This document shows, piece by piece, positions 1 through 5,292 of a DNA stretch of 5,439 nt (its first letter is position 1; every line of letters starts with the position of its first letter). The stretch spans positions 1 through 5,439 of the forward strand of contig JAFYKO010000113.1 in NCBI GenBank assembly GCA_017537515.1, in the 5' to 3' direction. The translations under genes and the position numbers were made by a program. The stretch is from Clostridia bacterium (GTDB taxonomy: Bacteria; Bacillota; Clostridia; Christensenellales; UBA1242). The notes beneath the pieces are model-generated. The model made no database searches, was not told the origin of the DNA, and was given only the letters and a program-made list of their open reading frames with translations.

Positions 1-292
1 CACCTTTCTTACCGCAAAGCCATTCTGCTGTCGAGGGCAAAATTTGCATAAGCCCAACAGCTCCCCTATTTGACTTTGCCTCAGGATTAAAACTGCTTTC
101 TGTGAATATTACACTTGCAATCAGCGATGAAGAAACTCCATACTTTTCACTTGCATACGAAATTTCTTCTATATAATATAATGGATAAGGTTTGAAAACA
201 TACAACAAAACAACCACTCCTACAATCAATAAAAAAGTGGCCACAAAAACAGCAGTTATAATTTTCGACTTATTAAGACAAAAGAAATGCAT
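1..292 (-). CDS. Membrane-anchored lytic transglycosylase (SLT domain), partial, 3' end outside window
   Basis: Reading the minus strand from the ATG at 292-290 gives 97 residues with no stop before the left edge. A short basic N-terminus is followed by a hydrophobic segment (about residues 11-32), which looks like a signal anchor. A soluble-lytic-transglycosylase domain starts at about residue 40 (YYIEEISYASEKYGVSSSLI). The family signature is clear: TESSFNPEAKSNRGAVGLMQ at 64-83, with Glu65 the expected catalytic acid, then ILPSTAEW. Enzymes of this family cleave the MurNAc-GlcNAc bond of peptidoglycan and leave a 1,6-anhydro end; this one would act outside the membrane. An in-frame TAA lies two codons upstream of the ATG, so the start cannot be further out, although no convincing Shine-Dalgarno site precedes it. 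The C-terminal half of the domain is missing. The gene is divergent from the DUF1846 operon. The family call is secure; the exact role is not. Confidence 0.9.
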   Translation of the reverse strand, partial: MHFFCLNKSKIITAVFVATFLLIVGVVVLLYVFKPYPLYYIEEISYASEKYGVSSSLIASVIFTESSFNPEAKSNRGAVGLMQILPSTAEWLCGKKG

Positions 293-323
293 AACTTATT
301 TTATGCACATATGCCGAAATTAT

Positions 324-352
324 TTGACTTTTTGTATAATAAATATTAAAAT
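324..352 (+). promoter_or_regulatory. SigA-type promoter for the DUF1846-lgt operon
   Basis: TTGACT (324-329) and TAAAAT (347-352) are separated by exactly 17 bases, each one mismatch from the housekeeping consensus. Transcription would begin near 359, giving a leader of about 33 bases before the ATG at 392. A perfect TATAAT at 335-340 lies between them but has no good -35 at a proper distance. It could serve as an alternative -10 with weak activity. This is a sequence match only. Confidence 0.6.
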
Positions 353-391
353 GGAAGATGTATTTTTTTTAAATCACCAAGGAGAAAGTTA

Positions 392-1876
392 ATGAAAATC
401 GGTTTTGACAGCGAAAAGTACATCAATCTTCAATACGAACAAATTATGCAACGAATAAATATGTTTTCTGGCAAACTATATATGGAGTTTGGAGGGAAAA
501 TTTTTGACGACTTGCACGCTTCAAGAGTCTTGCCTGGATTTGATGCAAACATCAAAATCAAACTCTTGAAAAAACTTCGCCATGACTCTGAGATAATAAT
601 AGTCATAAGTGCTGTTTCGATTGAAAAGAATAAGATAAGAGCAGATTTCAACTTGACTTACGGCGAAGAGGTACTAAGGCTTATCGACACCCTTAGGCAC
701 GAGGGCCTAACGGTCAGCGCTGTGGTTATAACTATGTTTAACGGTCAAAACTCCGCAAGGCTTTTCGGAAATAAACTTGAAAGAAGAAATGAAACAGTCT
801 ATTATCACTCTTTCACAAAGGGCTATCCAAACGACGTTAATACTATCGTAAGCGAAGATGGTTATGGGGCAAACCCTTTTATCAAAACCACAAAAAAACT
901 TGTTGTAGTAACCGCTCCCGGCCCAAACTCAGGAAAGCTCGGCACTTGCCTTAGCCAGCTTTATCACGAATACAAAAACCGACACAAAGCAGGGTATGCA
1001 AAATACGAGACATTTCCTATTTGGAATCTTCCACTCAAACACCCCGTAAACGTCGCCTACGAATCCGCAACAGCAGATTTGGAAGATATAAATATGGTTG
1101 ACACATTCCACTTCAACACCTACAAAGAAATTGCAATAAACTACAACCGGGATATATCTTCCTTCCCCGTGCTTAAAAACATCCTTGCCAAAATCACAGA
1201 GGGGCAATCCCCTTATCACTCGCCAACAGATATGGGCGTCAATATGGCAAAAAGTGGCATTGTTGACGACGAAGTTTGCCAAGAGGCTTCCAAGCAAGAA
1301 ATAATTCGCAGATATTATAGGGCCTTATGCGATTTCAAAAAAGGCACGCAAGATATCAAAGTTGCAAACCGCATAGAAATTCTTATGCAAGAACTTGAAA
1401 TTGACACAAGCATTAGAAAAGTTGTGGGTTATGCCAAACAAAAAAAGATTGAAACCGGTTCGCCATCCTTCGCCCTTGAGCTCAAAACAGGGGAAATAGT
1501 AACCGGCAGAACAAAAACGCTTATTGGCGGGGCGACAGCTTGTATTTTGAACTGCTTAAAAACCCTAGCAAACATTGAAGATGGCTACGATTTAATTCCT
1601 AGGTGCATTCTCGAGCCAATGCTTGACCTAAACAAAAACATTCTCGGCAAAAGGTTTGAGGTTTTGTCCGTAAAGGATATACTCACCGCCCTCAGCGTAA
1701 GTGCAACAACCAACAACAAAGCAAAAAAGGCACTGGAACAACTTTCAAAGCTGAAAAACACAGAGGCTCACAGCACCTACATACTTTCGCCGGCAGATGA
1801 AGAGACGATAAAAAGCCTCGGCATAAATCTCACAAGCGAGCCAGTTTTTACCAACAATAATCTTTTTGAGGAGTAA
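392..1876 (+). CDS. DUF1846 (UPF0371) family protein
   Basis: This 494-residue soluble protein matches the DUF1846 family along its whole length, which is also the family's usual size. Landmarks are GFDSEKYINLQ (4-14), KLYMEFGGKIFDDLHASRVL (28-47), the P-loop-like TAPGPNSGKLGTC (174-186), FPIWNLPLKHPVN (208-220), NYNRDISSFPVL (250-261), SPTDMGVNMA (277-286), EASKQEIIRRYYR (298-310), TGEIVTGRTK (366-375) and NTEAHSTYIL (456-465). A strong AAGGAGAAAG site (379-388) sits just before the ATG, which supports this start. The family is widespread in Firmicutes and Actinobacteria, but I know of no established biochemical function. The GPNSGK loop suggests phosphate or nucleotide binding, but it lacks the Ser/Thr that follows Lys in a true Walker A motif. 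It is first in the run, 7 bases before lgt. The family assignment is very secure; any function would be a guess. Confidence 0.95.
   Translation: MKIGFDSEKYINLQYEQIMQRINMFSGKLYMEFGGKIFDDLHASRVLPGFDANIKIKLLKKLRHDSEIIIVISAVSIEKNKIRADFNLTYGEEVLRLIDTLRHEGLTVSAVVITMFNGQNSARLFGNKLERRNETVYYHSFTKGYPNDVNTIVSEDGYGANPFIKTTKKLVVVTAPGPNSGKLGTCLSQLYHEYKNRHKAGYAKYETFPIWNLPLKHPVNVAYESATADLEDINMVDTFHFNTYKEIAINYNRDISSFPVLKNILAKITEGQSPYHSPTDMGVNMAKSGIVDDEVCQEASKQEIIRRYYRALCDFKKGTQDIKVANRIEILMQELEIDTSIRKVVGYAKQKKIETGSPSFALELKTGEIVTGRTKTLIGGATACILNCLKTLANIEDGYDLIPRCILEPMLDLNKNILGKRFEVLSVKDILTALSVSATTNNKAKKALEQLSKLKNTEAHSTYILSPADEETIKSLGINLTSEPVFTNNNLFEE
1868..1873 (+). promoter_or_regulatory. Ribosome binding site deciding the lgt start
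   Basis: GAGGAG lies at the 3' end of the DUF1846 gene, 10 bases before the ATG at 1884. It supports that ATG over an in-frame TTG at 1866, which would overlap this site and add six polar residues (MRSKKI) not expected in the family. Confidence 0.6.
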
Positions 1877-1883
1877 AAAAATT

Positions 1884-2672
1884 ATGTTATTTTCACACCA
1901 AGGGGAAACGCTAGACATATTCGGCCTAAGCCTCCCACTTTACGGTATTATGATAACCCTCGGCCTTATCGCTGGGCTTTTTGTCGCTATTTGGTTAGGA
2001 AAATCCCGCAATCTCAAAAGCGATGACTTTATTACACTTGCTTTATACGTCATCCCACTTGCAATCCTTGGTGCAAGAACGTACTTTGTTATATTTTCCG
2101 GCGTAGAATTCACATTTGCAGAGTTTTTTGAAATATGGAATGGCGGACTTGCAATCCTCGGTGCTGTTATTGGCGGTGCACTGGGAGTGCTTTTGTATTC
2201 ACTTATCCACAAAAAAAGTTTTTTTGACCTCGCTGACGTCCTCGCACCTGCACTCTTTATCGGACAAGCAATTGGAAGAATAGGTTGCTATTTTGCGGGT
2301 TGCTGTTATGGGTACGAAATAGACAACACAAACTTACATTTCTTCCCTATAGGTTTCAACGCAGACGGCGTTTGGCATTATGCAACAATGTTTTGGGAAA
2401 GTGCGTGGTGCCTCCTTGGGTTCTTCTTGCTTATTGCAATATTCAAGAAATTCAAACATACCGGCGTGGTCATCTCCTCTTATCTAATTCTTTACGGCAT
2501 AGGCAGGGCCATAATTGAAACCTTCCGAGGCGAAAGCTTGTTTTTGTTTGAAACTGGTTTAAAAATCAGCCAGCTTCTTGCAATAATTATGATAATAATA
2601 GGTATAATATCCCTCATAATTATTTACACTAGGTCTAGGAAACAGACCAGTGAAAAAGACAATAATTCTTAG
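1884..2672 (+). CDS. lgt: Prolipoprotein diacylglyceryl transferase Lgt
   Basis: The product is 262 residues, a usual length for Lgt. Lgt is the polytopic membrane enzyme that moves a diacylglyceryl group from phosphatidylglycerol to the lipobox cysteine of prolipoproteins, the first step of lipoprotein maturation. About seven hydrophobic segments are visible. Family motifs appear in order: LPLYGIMITLG (18-28), WNGGLAILGAVIGG (86-98), the signature GRIGCYFAGCCYG (131-143) with its conserved Arg132, HYATMFWES (165-173, matching the usual HPTxLYE), YLILYGIGRAIIETFRGE (200-217) and ISQLLAIIMIIIG (228-240). Two points are notable. The His in the E. coli GGxxFHGG motif is Leu here, and the signature carries Cys in place of the Asn residues of the proteobacterial GRxGNFxNxE form. 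Cys-containing signatures are familiar in Firmicutes and Bacteroidetes homologues. The ATG at 1884 was chosen because of the GAGGAG upstream. The downstream gene starts inside the last eight codons. Confidence 0.93.
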   Translation: MLFSHQGETLDIFGLSLPLYGIMITLGLIAGLFVAIWLGKSRNLKSDDFITLALYVIPLAILGARTYFVIFSGVEFTFAEFFEIWNGGLAILGAVIGGALGVLLYSLIHKKSFFDLADVLAPALFIGQAIGRIGCYFAGCCYGYEIDNTNLHFFPIGFNADGVWHYATMFWESAWCLLGFFLLIAIFKKFKHTGVVISSYLILYGIGRAIIETFRGESLFLFETGLKISQLLAIIMIIIGIISLIIIYTRSRKQTSEKDNNS

Positions 2673-3165
2673 ATTTGTAACAATCTTTTGTATTTTGGCA
2701 TATTTAAGCATTTTCGCCTTATACCTTCTCACAACAGGCGAGTTTTTTCCCGCATGGTTTTCGCTCGCTTGTTTTTTTGTGGGATTATGGAGTCTTGTTA
2801 AGGCAACATTCTTTCACCTCGATAGTAATTTCTGGTTCGGCGTTTGCCTAATTTTTGTGGCTTTTGTGGGGTTTTTAAACGCTTTCACCCTTTTAAAACA
2901 CGAAAATTTGCTTGCGTTTTATCTGCTTGCACCCGTATATGCAAGTGTCTTAACTGCAGTTTTTTTCAGAAATTTGGTGCATTATAAAATTTCTTTTGCA
3001 TTATTGCTTGAAGATTTTTTAATTTTGTTGTATACTAATAAGATAACATCACTGCTTGCATTTATCTTGTGCAATATAGTGTTAGTCGTTATAATCATCG
3101 GAGGAATTTATGTTTTCAAGCGAAAAACACGGTTACAACAAAAAAGAAGTCGACAAAAAGATTAA
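2650..3165 (+). CDS. Unrecognised polytopic membrane protein
   Basis: This GTG-started frame encodes 171 residues, starting MKKTIILRF. It has five or six hydrophobic segments, at about 6-27, 33-53, 62-80, 87-105, 112-128 and 134-156. It ends in a strongly basic tail (KRKTRLQQKRSRQKD, 157-171). I do not recognise a family. Support for a real gene is the long open frame with coherent membrane topology, a TAGGA ribosome site at 2636-2640 nine bases before the GTG, and its place in a run of co-directional genes. It overlaps lgt by 23 bases and the DivIVA-like gene by 56 bases, which suggests translational coupling. There is no internal Met, so GTG at 2650 is the best start. The basic tail is encoded entirely within the overlap and may be a by-product of the Lys-rich other frame. 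Location next to lgt and a DivIVA-like gene hints at an envelope role, which is inference only. Confidence 0.72.
   Translation: MKKTIILRFVTIFCILAYLSIFALYLLTTGEFFPAWFSLACFFVGLWSLVKATFFHLDSNFWFGVCLIFVAFVGFLNAFTLLKHENLLAFYLLAPVYASVLTAVFFRNLVHYKISFALLLEDFLILLYTNKITSLLAFILCNIVLVVIIIGGIYVFKRKTRLQQKRSRQKD
3008..3036 (+). promoter_or_regulatory. Candidate internal promoter for the DivIVA-like gene
   Basis: TTGAAG (3008-3013) and TATACT (3031-3036) are spaced by 17 bases inside the membrane-protein gene. The predicted start near 3043 would leave a leader of about 67 bases before the ATG at 3110. The -10 is one mismatch and the -35 two mismatches from consensus. Such matches also arise by chance in A/T-rich DNA, so confidence is modest. 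Confidence 0.33.
3100..3104 (+). promoter_or_regulatory. Strong ribosome binding site inside the upstream gene
   Basis: GGAGG, continuing as GGAGGAA, lies five bases before the ATG at 3110 and within the upstream membrane-protein frame. It fixes the start of the DivIVA-like gene and makes the 56-base gene overlap credible. Confidence 0.75.
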
Positions 3166-3865
3166 TTCAATCCTTGTCGAACTTTCACAACTCAAACAAA
3201 CCCTAATTGAAAAAGACAAACTTAACATCGCACTCGCCACCGCCCTTGAAAAAGCAAGGCAAATTGAAGTCAGTGCCCAAAATCTTTACGAACTTAAAAT
3301 TCAAAAGGTCCAAATTATTTGCAAAAACCTTGAACACAGATTTAAAAAGCTTTTCAAAATTTACCCACAAATTCAAGAGTTTGATGACCTAAAACTTGCT
3401 TTTGACGAATTTGAAAACACCGTCCAAGAAAGTTTTACACCTGAAAAAGGCAACAATATTACCTCGATGGTCAACACTGAAAACGACACGATACGTTTGC
3501 TTCTCGGAAAAATGAGCACATACTCTCAACCCGAACAAACTCAAGAAAAAAAGCCATCAACTGTCAAAAGGAAAGAGCCAAAGCCAACTTCAGAAAGACA
3601 CCTCGACAAATTCTACAACAAACCAAGTCTTATTCGGCCAATTTATGACAGCGAACTAAAAGGCAACGAAGATTTCGACAGCCTTGCGGACAAATTCTTG
3701 CAAAGCAAAGATGAATCAAATTCGGTGTATGCAAAAATAATCAACAACAAGCGTGAAGACGACTTATTCCCAACACCAAACGAAAGTGGCTTTGACCTCA
3801 AACAGGCAGTAAACCCAACAGATGACTTGGAAGAGATTATGAAAGCCTTCAATTTCGAAGACTAA
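3110..3865 (+). CDS. DivIVA-like coiled-coil protein
   Basis: The product is 251 residues with no membrane segment. The N-terminus (HGYNKKEVDKKINSILVEL, 7-25) matches the DivIVA/GpsB entry motif, in which GY followed by (E)VD begins the membrane-curvature-binding domain. A coiled coil follows to about residue 80 with regular Leu/Ile spacing, including ALEKARQIEVSAQNLYELKI. A further helical stretch runs from about 87 to 107. Residues 138-165 are a Lys/Pro-rich, probably disordered linker, and the rest is polar. The protein ends with an acidic element, FDLKQAVNPTDDLEEIMKAF (228-247), that looks like a conserved docking peptide. DivIVA-family proteins gather at negatively curved membrane and recruit division or wall-growth partners; whether this one does so is inferred. 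It is unlike classic DivIVA in its long linker and terminal motif. It overlaps the upstream gene by 56 bases and ends 16 bases before the U32 gene. Confidence 0.72.
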   Translation: MFSSEKHGYNKKEVDKKINSILVELSQLKQTLIEKDKLNIALATALEKARQIEVSAQNLYELKIQKVQIICKNLEHRFKKLFKIYPQIQEFDDLKLAFDEFENTVQESFTPEKGNNITSMVNTENDTIRLLLGKMSTYSQPEQTQEKKPSTVKRKEPKPTSERHLDKFYNKPSLIRPIYDSELKGNEDFDSLADKFLQSKDESNSVYAKIINNKREDDLFPTPNESGFDLKQAVNPTDDLEEIMKAFNFED

Positions 3866-3881
3866 AAACAAAGGAGAAAAA

Positions 3882-5081
3882 ATGAAAAATATAGAACTAT
3901 TAGCCCCCGCTGGGACTTATGAAAAAATGGTAACCGCCTTCAAATTTGGAGCAGATGCGGTTTATTTTGCTGGAAAAAAATTTGGGCTTCGTGCATTTGC
4001 TGGCAATTTTGACGACAACGAAATCGAAACCGCTGTAAACTACGCCCACGAACGAGGGAAAAAGGTGTTTATCACAATCAATATCCTTGCACACGAAGAG
4101 GATTTTGAAGGCCTTGAAGATTATCTTCTTTACCTTCAAAAAGTCGGAGTTGATGCCGTTATCGTGGCAGATATCGGCGTCCTTGCGTTCGTAAAAAAGG
4201 TTGTACCAAATATGGAAGTACATATCAGCACACAAGCAAATGTCCTCAACTCGTATTCAATCAACCTTCTTGCATCGCTTGGGGTTAAGCGTATTATTCT
4301 CGCCCGAGAACTTAGTATTGAAGAAATCAAAAAAATTCGCAAAAAAATCCCAGAGCATATCGACCTTGAATGCTTTGTCCATGGAGCAATGTGTATTTCT
4401 TATTCAGGAAGATGCCTTTTATCAAACTACTTGGCAAACAGAGATAGCAACCGAGGTGCCTGCGTGCAAGCGTGCAGATGGCAATATTGCATTACAGAAA
4501 AAAACAGAGAAGGCGAACAATACGAAATCCAAGAAGACAACAGAGGCACATACATCCTAAACAGCAAAGATTTATGCCTTATTGAACATTTGGAAGAATT
4601 AAAAGACGCCGGAGTCTGCAGTTTTAAAATTGAAGGCAGAATGAAAAGCGAATACTACGTCGCAACAGTCGTCAACGCATATCGCCGAGCTTTGGACGGA
4701 GAAAAAGATATCCCAATGCTAAAAGCCGAACTTGAAAAATGTAGTCATAGACTCTACACTACCGGTTTTATGTTCAACGACGACAAAAAAGAGCATCTTG
4801 AAACATCTTACCCAGTGCAAACAAGCGAATTTATGGCAGTTGTAAAAGAAGACGCAAAAGACGGCTTTGTCAAAATTGAACAACGCAATCGCTTCAAAGA
4901 AGGCGACATACTCGAAGTGCTTTCAGAAAGCGACACTTTCAATAAAACAATCGAAGTCAAACCAATGAAAAACGACAAAGGCGAAACCGTCGTCGACGCC
5001 AAACGAGTACAAGAACTCCTCTACCTTCCAACCACCCTCTCCCTCAAAAAAGACGACATTTTGAGGATGGCGAAAGAATAG
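3882..5081 (+). CDS. trhP: U32-family tRNA hydroxylation protein, TrhP type
   Basis: The product is 399 residues and starts with the family opening ELLAPAGTYEKMVTAFKFGA (4-23). The U32 signature is complete at ECFVHGAMCISYSGRCLLS (163-181), followed by NYLANRDSN and GACVQACRW (192-200). Family members once called peptidases include TrhP, which with prephenate or TrhO-type routes makes 5-hydroxyuridine at tRNA position 34, RlhA (23S rRNA) and UbiU/UbiV. Cys171, Cys178, Cys194 (or Cys198) and Cys232 have nearly the spacing of the [4Fe-4S] ligands known in UbiU, so a cluster is likely. The length and lack of a long C-terminal extension favour TrhP over RlhA. A C-terminal beta-rich domain (about 308-395) contains VQTSEFMAVV and FKEGDILEV. 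AAAGGAG (3870-3876) precedes the ATG. It is the last gene of the run, and the companion methyltransferase or second U32 paralogue often nearby in Bacillus is not in this window. Confidence 0.86.
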   Translation: MKNIELLAPAGTYEKMVTAFKFGADAVYFAGKKFGLRAFAGNFDDNEIETAVNYAHERGKKVFITINILAHEEDFEGLEDYLLYLQKVGVDAVIVADIGVLAFVKKVVPNMEVHISTQANVLNSYSINLLASLGVKRIILARELSIEEIKKIRKKIPEHIDLECFVHGAMCISYSGRCLLSNYLANRDSNRGACVQACRWQYCITEKNREGEQYEIQEDNRGTYILNSKDLCLIEHLEELKDAGVCSFKIEGRMKSEYYVATVVNAYRRALDGEKDIPMLKAELEKCSHRLYTTGFMFNDDKKEHLETSYPVQTSEFMAVVKEDAKDGFVKIEQRNRFKEGDILEVLSESDTFNKTIEVKPMKNDKGETVVDAKRVQELLYLPTTLSLKKDDILRMAKE

Positions 5082-5107
5082 ATTTTCTTCCGCCCCACTC
5101 AACCACA

Positions 5108-5139
5108 ATTATTGATTATTCAATATTCATTATTCATTA
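5108..5139. repeat. Imperfect A/T-rich heptamer repeat
   Basis: Between the U32 stop and the terminator, units of the form ATTATTC/G recur: 5108-5114, 5115-5121, a shorter ATATTC at 5123-5128, and 5129-5135, then ATTAA. No coding potential is seen. It may be simple slippage DNA or an A/T-rich element upstream of the terminator. Nothing else is recognised in 5082-5107. Confidence 0.5.
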
Positions 5140-5140
5140 A

Positions 5141-5170
5141 AAAAACGCCCTTCTTTCGAAGAGCGTTTTT
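5141..5170. terminator. Bidirectional intrinsic terminator
   Basis: AAAAACGC (5141-5148) pairs with GCGTTTTT (5163-5170). After one C-A mismatch, CTTC (5150-5153) pairs with GAAG (5158-5161) around a TTTC loop. T-runs lie on the 3' side in both directions: five T on the plus strand and seven on the minus strand. It closes the plus-strand operon 60 bases after the U32 stop. It also sits almost directly after the orphan DUF6273-like stop codon on the minus strand. Confidence 0.85.
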
Positions 5171-5171
5171 C

Positions 5172-5231
5172 TTACGCCAGATTGAGGACAAACGCTGGAC
5201 GGACGCCGTTACTCCGCTGGCCTCGCCGCAT
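5172..5231 (-). pseudogene. Orphan 3' end of a DUF6273-like gene
   Basis: On the minus strand the frame ending at TAA (5174-5172) reads SNGVRPAFVLNLA-stop. This closely matches the end of the neighbouring gene fragment (SRGVRPSFCLNLA-stop). The frame can be opened only back to an ATG at 5231-5229, giving 19 residues, and it closes at an in-frame TAG at 5276-5274. The WWLRS core expected upstream in this domain is absent and is replaced by the terminator of the next gene. There is no ribosome site. It is therefore best read as the remnant of a paralogous gene whose body was deleted or replaced. Alternatively it could be a deliberately kept recombination or mutagenic-homing anchor. The homology is clear; the interpretation is inference. 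Confidence 0.65.
5173..5208. repeat. Direct repeat, copy 1 (DUF6273-like 3' end)
   Basis: This 36-base stretch aligns without gaps to 5294-5329, 26 of 36 bases identical. It includes a perfect 8-mer at one end (TACGCCAG) and a perfect 12-mer at the other (GGACGGACGCCG). The copies are offset by 121 bases and encode the same C-terminal peptide on the minus strand. Confidence 0.8.
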
Positions 5232-5232
5232 A

Positions 5233-5257
5233 AAAAAAATCCCGTTGGGATTTTTTT
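5233..5257. terminator. Intrinsic terminator after the DUF6273-like gene
   Basis: An 11-base-pair stem is formed by 5233-5243 (A-run plus TCCC) and 5247-5257 (GGGA plus T-run) around a GTT loop. On the minus strand the hairpin lies 35 bases after the TAG at 5295-5293 and is followed by eight T. It can also work on the plus strand (seven T). It separates the intact gene end from the orphan gene end. Confidence 0.8.
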
Positions 5258-5292
5258 GTATACTTTGGGGGTTCTAATTTGCAAATTATAGG

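Noticed and set aside
324..340. TTGACT paired with the perfect TATAAT at 335-340
   Set aside because: The spacing is only 5 bases, far too short for a SigA promoter; TTGACT fits TAAAAT at 347-352 with 17 bases.
293..391. Promoter for the divergent lytic transglycosylase
   Set aside because: A/T-rich hexamers such as TATTAT and TATACA occur on the minus strand, but none has an acceptable -35 at 16-18 bases.
192..392. 66-codon plus-strand frame ending at the DUF1846 start
   Set aside because: It lies mostly opposite the lytic transglycosylase gene, has no ribosome site and low-complexity Lys/Thr content, and runs through the promoter region and the Shine-Dalgarno site of the next gene.
929..1297. 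122-codon minus-strand frame
   Set aside because: It is antisense to the middle of the strongly conserved DUF1846 gene, and its Cys/Val/Phe-rich product matches no recognisable family.
1866..1883. TTG start that would extend Lgt by six residues
   Set aside because: The extension overlaps the GAGGAG ribosome site and adds a polar MRSKKI not expected in the family; the ATG at 1884 is better supported.
3900..4235. 111-codon minus-strand frame
   Set aside because: It is antisense to the U32 gene start, with no domain, promoter or ribosome site.
4201..4560. 119-codon plus-strand frame
   Set aside because: It is a shifted-frame shadow of the U32 gene, spanning its conserved cysteine motif.
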